DNA of 26,355 nucleotides, taken from Silene noctiflora (Eukaryota; Streptophyta; Magnoliopsida; Caryophyllales; Caryophyllaceae). The number at the start of each line of letters is the position of its first letter. The stretch's first letter is position 1. Made by a program: the position numbers and the translations under genes. The stretch lies in the NCBI GenBank assembly GCA_009801015.1, contig VHZZ01000106.1, forward strand, positions 268,860 to 295,214. Reading direction: 5' to 3'. This document shows positions 1 to 10,500 of the stretch, in pieces. The notes under the pieces were generated by a model, which saw nothing but the letters and a program-made list of their open reading frames with translations, did no database searches and was not told the origin of the DNA.

Positions 1-96
1 ATAGGAAAATAGAAAAAGCAGTGGGTCCCTCACCCCATTATGTGAGAGGTCTCTCAATAACGCTATTGAGAGACCGTCTCTCAGAAGTTTTTGTGT
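1..96. repeat. GAGACCGTCTC-type MITE-like repeat, copy A, cut by window start
   Basis: From 1 to 96 the sequence closely matches 7308-7401. Shared blocks include ATAGGAAAATA, GGTCTCTCAATAACG and an ATTGAG-AGACCGTCTC end followed by TTTTTGTG. The near-palindrome GAGAGACCGTCTCTC marks the right end. It starts before the window. The rest of 97-361, downstream of the MLO stop, shows nothing recognisable and probably holds the MLO 3' UTR. Confidence 0.6.
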
Positions 97-361
97 ATTT
101 TAAAACTATGCCTAAATTCCAAAGCTTTTGGCAAAAAGCATATAGGAAAACCTAATTACAATCATAAAGAGTAAAAGAATGTCAACAAATCGTTTTGGAC
201 AACTAATTACAATCTATAAGTTCGGAATTATCTAAAAATTGAGCCAGTTGTAGATACAATCGGTGGTATAGTTTTTGTATCGGTCTTTGGTACACACTCA
301 ATCAAACTTCTTTAGCGACACTCAATCGCGACAACTGTTAGAAGGGTTCGAAATTGATGAT

Positions 362-3300
362 TTATAATAAATCGAGCTTGTTATTTGATGAGGAATTGTC
401 ATATGGCGGAGGAGGTGGTTCATCTTCATCTTCGTGTACATCAATAGTTGCGGTATTTTGGGTAAAGTGGTCTTCGTGAGAGTCCGATGGTGAAACGGGT
501 TTTCCACCAAGGCTCTGAACTGGCATGGGACTGGGTTTTCCATCATGTAACTTCTTTGCTGCATTTTTACGCCATTTCGTTAATGCCTTTGATGTTTGCT
601 CATCGAATATGGACCTCTTCATCGTCGATCCCATCTACAAATGCCGAATGATTGAACAATCCAACATGTTAAGAGTAATTATTTGTTAGTCCTCGTCATA
701 TTCAGCTCAAACCCGTATTTAATCACGCTTTTAAAGCTTTAATTATTGTATAATGTGACTATAGCAATGCTACCACCATGAATCACCCTTTCAATAAAAG
801 ACCCATGACATTAAGTTTAGGGCGCAACGTCGCATCTCCCGTGCTATATTTCCCAAGTCGTCTAACGTTTATGTAAACCCGTCTTATATAATATGTACAA
901 GTAACTAAATTAATTACCTGGGTAACAAGAGCATACAATGGTAGTGTGATATAGCAACACATAAATTGAACTCCTACCCTGTCAAGGATCAATAAAATCG
1001 TATGAATCGAAGGACGGATGTATGCAACTTTATACTCGTATTAGAAATACAGAGGTTGCTTCCTAACGACTCGTTATAAGAATAACTACGTAGGAAATTG
1101 TTTAAACGACGATTACTAATTTACTAGAGTTATACTCCGGAAAAATTACTTACCCGAGGGCAACTCGGAGAATAGTCATGTTAAAATCTTGATGGAAACA
1201 AGATCTTAGACCAAATTCATACTGCAAAAATTATGATACCATTCAAATTAACATAGTACTATGAGGAAATTAAATTTCACAAAAGTAAACAAATTTAATC
1301 ATTTAATTACCCAAATCCAGAAGAAAAATGTAATCTCGAACGCATTCTGAAAAAAAGAAAAAAACAAGGAACGTAAAAAAAAAGACTAGTTAGATGTGTT
1401 TCTAACTACGAAATACAGTTACTTGTATAAAGCAGCCTTACACATGCATGCAAGATATTGTAAAACGGATTCTGTGTAAAAGCAGTGGTGGAGCCAGGAT
1501 AACTTAGCAGGGGCGAACGAATAATATTATAAGGTAAATTTGAGAAAAGTTTGAAAACTTGAACCAAAAACTTCGAAATTTTCTATTGTTCAGTGGCAGC
1601 AAGTGCCCCTACTAGCCCTTCCCTGGCTCTAACACTGTGTGAAAGTGTAAAACCACAGTAAGTAGATTATACATACATCCGATGTACTACCACCAGTTTT
1701 ATAGTTTCTGAGCATTATAATAAAGTTTTTGAATTTTGTTTTAAAAATTTTGAGTTTTAACATAAAGTTTCCGAGTTCATTCATTTACACATTAAACTCG
1801 AAAAATTACAAAAAAACTCAAAAATATTACATACTAGTTTGACACTCGTGCGTTGCAACGGGGTAATTAGCTTAAATGATTGTAAGGCTTAATATTTGTT
1901 GTTATTGTTGTAACTGACGTACTCTTATAAGAGTTATCGAAGACAATATTTGAGAGACTCAAAATTTTTGGATTGTATGTGCAAATTATATGAAATCTAT
2001 ATTTTAATGATGCCATTTTTTTTTACCACGAATCTTATTATATTATTTTCATAGTTTTTTCTTAAAGTAAACATATGATAATATCACTAATATATAATCG
2101 TCTTTATAAATATTTACGTGTTTAATATTTGTATGATATTATTTGTATTATGACAATACTTGAGTAATTCAAAATTAAATATTTAGTGTTATTATTTGTA
2201 TTATTTACGTCTTTATAAATTTGAGTTTTGACGGAAAAAAAAATTTAAATCTAACTTATAAACTTTAATAATCTCAGAAAAAAGATACGTATGCTCAAAA
2301 ACAATCAAGTTTGAGGTAAAAAGCTCAGAAAAAATACTCATATGCTCGAAAACAAATAAAGTATGAGGTAATACATTCGATGTATGTTCCTTTTTCTCGT
2401 AAAACCGACTTACGAAAACAAGTTGGTGACATGAAAATACCTGAAATAAGACATAATGAATGAGATATAAGATGAGTTGTGGCCAAGAAAACCAAAAATG
2501 TCGATCAGAAACTTGTACTAATGGCATTCCTTGCACCACTGCATGTCTTTCTGTGATTTCAACTGCCATCCTTGTTATTACTGCTTCAAGCTTTGTTCCG
2601 ACTGCCAATATCACCTACGATTTTTCAAATAAGACCGTTTCATAACTTGATATATATCGTGTAATCGCCTCTAGGGAAAGAGGGACAAAGAGGCTGTTTC
2701 GAAAGACCCAAGATGGAAATTGCATCAGTAAGAGCGTTAGAATCTTACAACGAGAGGTAGAAAGGATAACCAGAGCATCAAATCCCATTCTGCAGCAAAA
2801 GTTACGGAAATTAGTAAATTAAATTGACATTTAATCCGATTAACCTGATAAAATAAGGTAATTACAGACTTACTATCAACATTGAGTAGCAGAAAGAAGA
2901 CTGCAGATGCCCATAATAAAGGACTGCAAAAAACATATACAAACGCGTATTAATTCACTACAGCATTGAGAGCGGAATCTCTGTCCCATTGAGAGCAATT
3001 GCAATAACACGAGAAATGAAGAATGAAATTACCTGATACCGACAACTACCTTAAAGTCGTCTTCTAAAGACCTTTTAATATATTTTTGAAAATCGAATTT
3101 ACTTCCTGGAGCTAAATGAACCTGTAGAATAGTAAAGATTTTAAAACAACGAAGCGATGAAGTTGAAATAAAATGATTTAAATGTTAGAAAAACGTACAC
3201 TAACGAATCCATGTCGTAGAGCTAAGTAATCTGATCTTCGAACAGCCCGGTAGAATTGCCGGAAAAAACATCCCTGCTCAAAATTAATTGTTTTTAGCAT

Positions 3301-5272
3301 CGGGTTCATCAAATAAGGTATGCAGACTGCAGAGTTCATATTTCAGAAACATGCACAGCGGTTTAACATGTAAAACCGTCTTATACAAAAATTTACGGAA
3401 GTTTAATTAGAAATAGAGCTTACGAGAACAAAAAGGATTGGACTTTTTGTCCAAAAACTGGTATGTCCTCTAACAAAAGATGTCTCATGAGTTAGCCGAA
3501 ATCTTGGAGCATCTGCAGATTTCCGACACTGTTATGTAACACAGATAAATTTGTCGGTTTCTACACCCTCCGTCCCAATCATATATTTATCTTTGAGACG
3601 GACAGAAAGAACCAAGAAGAGTTAGAAAAGAAGGAACGGACAAATTTAAATGGATAACACAATATACCAGAGTCGACTTCACCAGCTCTCCCGTTTACTG
3701 ACTCTCGCTCCCAATCTTTCCAACAACGAATCTGCGTTAATAACTCGACCTTTTTACAATGCCTCAAAAATCAAAATCAACTATTTGTAAACTAAATAAT
3801 TAAACCAATACGTTAACTTCATCGCAAATTCTCATTTCACAGCCACCTGAAATTAAGACCGACAAAATCTGAACATTTTCCTGATAAAGAATTACCATCA
3901 ATATAGTGACAGTTTTATGTTCTTTTCTTAAGTTAAGATCGTTTTCTAATTGTCTATTCATATAGTCGAAACCCGAAAGCCAGAACATTTTACCTTCATT
4001 CTTCCAAGCAACATAGTTATGCAACTGTACATAACATGAAACACTGCCAAAAAGAATATGAAGATGTGCAATTGATGCAATCCATTCACTGATATAAGAG
4101 AAATTTTTCCCTGTTCAAAATATCGGTGAAAATAAAAGAAGGTTACGAGAGATCTTAAAATAAAACGGTTATAAGCAAGACCAACTAATGTTATCCCATG
4201 TTACCCCGACTCTTCAAATTACCCCACGTACCCGTGTTCGACACTGGTATATTGGTAATAAGATCAACAAAAGGGAAGAGAATGGGATCACCTTCTCACA
4301 AACTTCTTCATGACCACCACCACCACTCAACATTCTACGGTCGTTCCATAAAAGCCTGCGATGGCCGGCCGCTGCAGCACCTTCAGCCGGTGCAGCTTCA
4401 ACCGCCGATTCAGGGGCTTCTGAATGAACTCGATCCATATGACAAGGCAACATTGTATTTGCAAGTTCCATGGGTATACACATCTTAATTATGTAGTTTT
4501 GTCCAAATGTAAGTAGTAAAGATATGAATCCCAACACCATCAACTCTGCATGTATTGCAACACAAATTTATCGAGTCAGGATTTGAGCTTAGTTGGTGCG
4601 AAAAAATTTAGGGGGAGCTCGAAAAAATTCAAAAAATTTAACTAAAATCTTTGAAAATTTCGACCATCAGGGGGACGAGGCCCCCCGCCCCCTAGCTCCA
4701 CCATTGCGTATATCTAATCATTTTATCACAAAATATAATAAAACAAGATCTTTTGCGTAGGTGTCCAAGAATAAAACCGTGAGGGCTTGGCCTAAAGCCG
4801 ACAATATCTTAAAAAAAAAAAAAAACATTAAATTTTGTATGTGTTACCTGCTTTAACCTTCTCAAGAGCTTCATACAAAGCTTTCTTGTGATTTTTATGA
4901 AAATACTGTTTGAAACAACAAAGAAATAAATGATTATTATTAAACAACAAATTCCGAGTATTTGTACAAGACAGTCTTACACGAGATTATTGTAAAAATG
5001 GTTGCTTTAATATAACACTTTTGCACTATATCCACTATTATAGTTATGTCATGAATACTTTTGCACTTTTCTAATGTAAAACCGTCTTACAAAAAACTAA
5101 CTTTGTCGAGTTTTCGACAAATAAGGAAATACTCAAATACCTCTCCAATATGATGAAGAACATTCTCTAAACCAATGGAGATGATAACAATAACAGCACA
5201 AACTGCAGCAACAGCCCATGTTGGTGTTTGATCAAGATCCCTTTGATTAATCCCAACACCTCCTCCTCCCAT
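362..5272 (-). CDS. MLO: MLO-family seven-transmembrane protein, complete, 15 exons, 526 aa
   Basis: Exons (minus strand): 5272-5141, 4905-4848, 4545-4292, 4110-3994, 3731-3668, 3512-3424, 3273-3199, 3121-3033, 2923-2874, 2789-2749, 2614-2441, 1346-1311, 1221-1154, 978-918, 634-362. They sum to 1581 nt with one open frame and GT..AG borders. MLO proteins are plasma-membrane proteins with an outside N-terminus, seven helices and a cytosolic calmodulin-binding tail. They are linked to calcium signalling, powdery-mildew susceptibility and pollen-tube reception. Visible hallmarks: [10 protein letters not shown] near residue 13, [16 protein letters not shown] at 64-79, Cys86, Cys98, Cys146 and Cys401 (the four conserved extracellular cysteines), [49 protein letters not shown], and the calmodulin-binding segment around [12 protein letters not shown] (Trp457). 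The tail is short, ending in an acidic and PPPPPY-rich stretch. The details resemble my memory of Arabidopsis clade III (MLO5/7/8/9/10) more than the mildew clade V. The exon 5 donor is the least certain border. Confidence 0.93.
1483..1637. mobile_element. hAT-type MITE in MLO intron 11, 155 bp
   Basis: The terminal inverted repeats are CAGTGGTGGAGCCAGG at the left and, read on the other strand, CAGTGTTAGAGCCAGGG at the right. Flanking 8-bp duplications are TGTAAAAG (1475-1482) and TGTGAAAG (1638-1645), with one mismatch. An 8-bp duplication with CAG ends fits the hAT superfamily. It has no coding capacity. Confidence 0.65.
1671..2390. repeat. diverged repeat with inverted ends, probably split by the Helitron
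   Basis: ACATACATCCGATGTAC at 1671 and the near reverse complement TACATTCGATGTATGT at about 2375 form inverted ends. The interior on both sides is rich in CGAGTTT/TGAGTTT and CTCAGAAAAAATAC motifs, also present in 22230-22425. The Helitron end at 1834 lies between the two halves, suggesting a nested insertion. The element class is unknown. Confidence 0.4.
1834..1970 (-). mobile_element. Helitron 3' terminal segment in MLO intron 11
   Basis: Read on the minus strand, the segment ends CCCCGTTGCAACGCACGAG, then TGTCAAACTAG|T, the CTRR|T end of a Helitron after a CCCGT..ACGAG stem relic. About 130 bp inward match 20140-20366, including GAGTCTCTCAA, CTTATAAGAGTACGTCAGTT and ACAACAATAAC, so both belong to one family. 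The 5' end is not certain and may lie near 2220. Confidence 0.65.
4560..4705. repeat. possible relic of a CAGTGGTGGAGC-type MITE, MLO intron 2
   Basis: The right side reads CCCCCTAGCTCCACCATTGC, on the other strand GCAATGGTGGAGCTAGGGGG, close to the ends of the element at 1483-1637. The left end is only weakly similar (GAGTCAGGAT) and no target duplication is clear, so this may be a decayed copy. Confidence 0.35.
4963..5098. repeat. GTAAGACGGTCTTAC-type MITE-like repeat in MLO intron 1
   Basis: Imperfect inverted ends are TACAAGACAGTCTTACACGAG at about 4968 and, on the other strand, TGTAAGACGGTTTTACATTAG ending at about 5095. Similar single ends occur at 3366-3392 (intron 6) and 2626-2645 (intron 10). 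It belongs to the same broad GACGGTCT group as the copies at 1 and 7268. Confidence 0.45.
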
Positions 5273-6126
5273 TTTTCCTTTTTTTTTTTTTTTTTTTTTT
5301 ATTATTATTATTTTCTTAGATTTTTAATCTAATTTTTTAACATAAATTTTTTTTTTTGTTTTTACCAAATTATAATCACCCTCTTATTAATTTTTCTCAT
5401 TCTCCCTATTTTTTTTCAAAAATTATCCTACAATTAACATAATATTTTGCAACCTTGAACAATTCTAAATACATTTTATTTTTTAAGTTTTTGTATAAAA
5501 TATTATGAAGACAAAAAAATTTGTTTAATTTCCTTTTGTTTATTTTGATTTTTTTTTTTTTTTTGATTAATTAGCTTGATTTTTTTTTTCTATGAAAACT
5601 AGAGAACTAAGTTTATTGTTCAAGGGAAAAAAAAAGGTGATTAAAGAACAAAAGTAAAAGAAAATAAATTATTTATATATTTCTTCTTATTTTAGCAAAT
5701 TTAGGGCTACATTTTCTCTAAATCAACAATGATCATGGAGCATTGCATGGCCGTTTAATTTTGAGGATAAAGAAAATTTACCATTCAACTATGTAGCCTA
5801 AATTATCGGTAACTTTCTTATTTCTCGTGCACCAATTTTTCAGTAAAAAAAAAAAGATATATATTTGTCTCGGCTTAAGGATTAAGACATATATTTCAGT
5901 CACAGAATCTTATTTTTAAACTGGAGAGGATGTAGCCGCATGAAGCCATGAAAGCGAAACTACGTTAGATGTGTTTAACGCGCATTTACAGCTGAATAAA
6001 TAGGAATAATACGAGCACTAAAGATGCCTATTCGTTTCTCTAAACACGACGTTTGGAGTAACTCTTGACTTAGATCGTGCAAAACGAATGTTGGGAAAAT
6101 TATTATTGTAGAACAAATCAAATTTC

Positions 6127-6160
<34 letters not shown>

Positions 6161-6264
6161 TACGATTTTTCTAATAATAATACTCCATAATAATGATAAA
6201 AATTATGGGAACTACACCCTAATAAATGTAAATCCCCCATCTCATTTTGTATCCACCCCAATAA
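5273..6264. other. MLO upstream region and spacer, no gene seen
   Basis: This is the MLO 5' flank, read on the minus strand. A tract of about 22 A residues lies just before the MLO ATG (5279-5300 as T on the plus strand), with further T-rich runs to about 5600. An (AAT)11 microsatellite lies at 6127-6159. I see no convincing open frame or RNA gene. Confidence 0.6.
6127..6159. repeat. (AAT)11 microsatellite
   Basis: Eleven perfect AAT units follow one another, flanked by AATTTC and GTACGA. It lies in the spacer between MLO and the envelope-protein gene and is likely length-polymorphic. Confidence 0.9.
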
Positions 6265-6272
6265 ACCACCAC

Positions 6273-6767
6273 TAGGGGTGTTCATTCAATGGTCCGGATT
6301 AAAGATCGGACTGGACCGCGCAATTTGGTCCGGATCAGACCGGATCATACTTTATTTGGTCTGGTCCACGGTCCACCTATTTACATAAGTTTAGTCTTTG
6401 GTCCGATCCTGGACCAAAACGAACGGACCGCGGACCGAACCATAGACAAAACTTTTGCAACGAAAATCCTTAAAATTGTATAACTTACAAATATTTCTCC
6501 TAATATCATAATATTACTTTGTAATATTCTACTACTCTAGACAAAATAAATATAGGCCATTAAATAAATTAAAGTAATTGTTAAAATAATAAAGTAATAA
6601 AAAATATTTTATTTGGTCCATATGGTCCGGTCCATACATTTTTGCGGTCCGGGCCGGACCAATATAATTATGGTCCAGTCCACGGTCCACCATTTTACCC
6701 TTGTTTGATCTTCGGTCCACTAAATTTGGTCCCGTCCGATCCGGTCCCCGACCGACGAACCCCCCTA
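6273..6767. mobile_element. hAT-type MITE with GGTCCGG repeats, 495 bp
   Basis: Terminal inverted repeats are TAGGGGTGTTC and GAACCCCCCTA, with perfect 8-bp duplications ACCACCAC at 6265-6272 and 6768-6775. Both flanks of the interior are dense in GGTCCGG/CCGGACC and GGTCCAC words, so they could fold back on each other. The centre is AT-rich. It encodes no transposase; short open frames inside are artefacts of the repeat. Confidence 0.85.
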
Positions 6768-6775
6768 ACCACCAC

Positions 6776-7267
6776 TACTATACTATTGACTACTACCATA
6801 ATATCACAATTATTTAATTAAATCTCAACAGTTTAGTATCACATCATAGTCCTAAGTAACAATACCAACTACCCGTATAATAAATATTAAATATTTTTTT
6901 TTGTAAAATAAATAAATTTAAAAAGGTTTTAAAAGGTAAAAAAATGATGTTAGGAACCATATTTTTATCTAAATTTTTGCCTAATTCCTTCCTTCGTTCC
7001 TACGTGTTAACGACCTTCTCCCTCATGTCACTCTCCGTCTTGGCACTTTCCGACCTCTCCCTCTCCAACTCTTTAACTCGCATAACCACCAAGCATACCC
7101 AACCCTTTATATTCCTTCTTAAATGCTTAATCACATTTTGACATTTTAAAGTTTAACCACATTTACAGGTAAATACTCCGTATATTTTAATATTTATCTC
7201 AAGGTAAGTTTGAAAATAAATAAAAAAATGTTCGTGGAGACTAAAGAGTAACTTTATAAACAGTAAG
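6776..7267. other. spacer, no feature seen
   Basis: The AT-rich DNA holds one short open frame (6944-7141, 65 codons) rich in Leu and Ser, with no family resemblance and no promoter context. I do not support it as a gene. Confidence 0.5.
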
Positions 7268-7402
7268 TCTCATGAGAGACCGTCTCTCACTAATTTAGTG
7301 ATAGACATAATAGGAAAATAAAAAACTCAATGGATCCCTCACCACATCATGTAAGAGGTCTCTTAATAACGTTATTGAGAAACCGTCTATCCGAAATTTT
7401 TG
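7268..7402. repeat. GAGACCGTCTC-type MITE-like repeat, copy B
   Basis: This is the complete counterpart of 1-96. It opens with CATGAGAGACCGTCTCTCAC and closes with TTATTGAGAAACCGTCTATC, so both ends carry the GAGACNGTCTC near-palindrome as imperfect inverted repeats. It ends 160 bp upstream of the ATG of the envelope-protein gene, inside or near its promoter. I could not fix a target-site duplication. Confidence 0.55.
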
Positions 7403-7562
7403 TGATAAAAAAAACAATCACTAATTGACTGGAGACTATATCATCGTATGTGTATTGGAACAAGAATTATCGAAACTATATCCACTCTTTGTTTTTGTTC
7501 CTCATTTTTTCATCTTTAAATTTTCATATATTTTCGATTGATCCAAATTAATTGATAAAAAG

Positions 7563-10500
7563 ATGGCTTCCCTATCAACAAATTCTCTTATCTTGGCTCG
7601 TAACTCTCCCCTTCATTTATCACCTGGTAAATTAATCATTACCCACCTTATTTTTTCAATAAAGATTCAATCTTTCTTGTAAATTTGTTAATTTTTTTTA
7701 TTTGTAGTTCGATATTTGATCATTTAATTAATGCCCATGTTGTTGATTTGATGAAATCAATGTTTTTTAGCTGTGCCCATTTTGTTGAACTGTGTGTTAT
7801 TGTTGCTTGATGAACTGATAGATTTGTTTTATAATGGGATATGAGAACAAATGACCGGGACAGAGGGAGTAATGATTTTGTATGTATTTTTGATTTGGGT
7901 ATTTGTTAAAGATTTAAGGATGTTTAGTGGAATCTGATGGTAGATGTTTTTGGAAACAATCTCTCTTTATGTTGCTAGTACAAGGGTAAGGTTGCGTACA
8001 TCCGACCCCCTTACCCTGCGATTCGTAGGAGCTCTTGAGGCACTGAGTTAAGGGGGTTCCTGTTGTTGTTACGGTAGATGGATGAGGTGGGAAATTTGCG
8101 GGAGCTCTTGAGGCACTAAGTTAATGGGGTTCATGTTGTTGTTACGGTAGATGGATGAGGTGGGAAATTAGCGGGAGCTCTTGAGGCATTAGGGTAATGG
8201 TCTTGCTGTAGTTGTTGTATGGTAGATGGATGAGGTGGGAATTAGATGATATTGGTTGTATGTTACTAGAATGGAAATGGGTTTTACTTTGCTTAATCTT
8301 TATGTGCTCATGGTATACATAGAAATATGTGGATCATAAGAGTATTGAAATCTGTTTTAGTTCTTAATGCAATTCGACCTATCAATCTAATGATTCTAGA
8401 GAAAAAACACGATATGAGGAAGAAGCTTTGTCAGTGGAGGAGGTTTTAGAGAGGATGTGTGATAAGCTCTTACAGCGGGAAGATGTATAAACCATTTATA
8501 GCCATGGTGTAGAATCTGTGTAGGGAAGATGTAGAATTGATAAGCTCTTACAATGGGAAGATATCATCAAAAACTATTTTAGAGCCGGGAAGAGCATTGA
8601 ATAGTGGCCCAAGAGTAGTTAAGCCTTTTGTGTACCTGCTAGTTCACGAGTATGCGGTCTATAATTATGTGAAACCAGATGACGGATAGTTTTCCTCCAG
8701 CGTGATGAAGAAATATGGTAAATGAGTAGTGGAAATGTTTGTACAATGGAAGTTTGTTAAGAGACTAATATTATTGGTTTACCCACATGTGAGTCCCTAC
8801 ATTGACAAAATAAGGAGGGAGTTCATTGCTTTATAAAGCAAGGAGCTACGCGTCCTATCACCATTTGGTTTAAGGATGAACGTCCTTCCTTATGTGACCC
8901 GGCCCCGTTTTCGTGGTTTAAAAGAGTTGGAGTAAAATTAAGGTTTCTTAGTTCTATTAGCAATGTAGAGATGTGGAAATGGATATGATAGGTTGGATGT
9001 TGACCCAGTGTTTCTTTTTTCGATACAAATTTTCACATCATAGAATAATGTTTGGTAGATGACGTGGAAAGCAAATTTGTACGACTGTTCGGTGGCTTGG
9101 TGCTATGTGCATTTACTTAAGGGTGTCTCTGCCATTACTTAGAATTGGTTTATTGTTAATGGCAAATGCAAACTATTTAAATTTGGTTGGATAGTTCACC
9201 TTTTGTTTTGATTCTGTCTTGATATTCTGAAAGTTTCATTATGAAGACAAAGAATTAGCTTATGCTCTGTCTGTTCAAAGTAGAAGGCATTGCCACTTTG
9301 AACTGAGTTCACTAGAAATAAAGTAGTTATAAGATGGAAACTTGCAAAATTGTATTAGTAGTCTGAATTAGTGTGGTGGTTGATGAAGTAATGATTCAGG
9401 TTCCGCTTCCTGTGCTCCTTAATGTATTCCCCTTCGCTTTTTTAAAGTTCACTTTTAGTTGTTCTGTTTGTTGGGTTTGCGTCCCTAATTTTGTTGGGCG
9501 TGTGTTTTAGGCTCTTCTTTGAAATCTGTAGATGTCGGGTTCTTGTACCCCACTAAAGTGAGTGTTACTCCACTTCGTACTAGAAAGGCTGCACAAAAAC
9601 CTCTTGTTGTCCAGGCTGCACAAAGGTATTCTGTTGGTCTCAGATCTTTATTACCTCTATTGGTAGTCTGATTTAAGCTTCCTCACTTTCTAGATGGAGC
9701 TGTACTAAGTAGTAAGTACTCTCTGCAATTCTGCATCCTATTTATATTATCCACATTTGGATTTGGTAGTCGACTGTTGATGAGGAAAACGTAGCTTCTT
9801 CCTTCTTCGATGACCATCTTCCCTTTCAGGAAAACAAAGCTTCTTATGCTTCTTCTATGAACATCTTCCTTCTGAGGAAAGCTAATTATTTGGAGAGTTT
9901 CAAAATGGTCTCTCTCCTTGATTTTGGTAATAATAGCAAACCTAGGTAGCTAGCAACCCGTTCGTCATTGATATCCAGTTTGAATTTGGAATTGAAGTCT
10001 GCCTTCCATATTTTAGGATAAAGTTATCTGAGAAATGTTTTGTTAGCTATATCATATATTGATGTTTGATGTTGATGAACTGTATATTTCTGTCAGTCTG
10101 GCAATGCTCCTGTTTGACACGCTGACATGGATATTGTGTGTGTTTGTGTTGCAGTGATGGTGAAAGACCTAATAATACAGGCATGTTTATTGGCGGCTTC
10201 ATTTTGGGAGGACTGGTAGTTGGCACCCTTGCCTCTGTGTATGCATCTCAGGTAGGTCTTCCTATCATGCTTATGTTTCAGAGTTTGTTTATGTAGTTGT
10301 TTCCTGCTGTTGCCTTCCTATCTTAACTCGCAAAGCATCTTGAGTTCAAAAGTAATTATGTTTTTACGTAAAAATGTCACTCCCTTCATCCCATTTACAT
10401 CGTTCCCAATTGACTTAGGTGGTCAAATAAGTCAACTTTGGTCTTTCGCACAATATACTATAATTATAACTTTTAAATTGATAATATGAAATTGTTTCTT

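Noticed and set aside
2460-2645. 61-codon plus-strand frame
   Set aside because: It is the antisense shadow of MLO exon 11.
6944-7141. 65-codon open frame in the MLO/envelope-gene spacer
   Set aside because: Leu/Ser-rich composition, no family motif, no supporting promoter or splice structure; expected by chance in AT-rich DNA.
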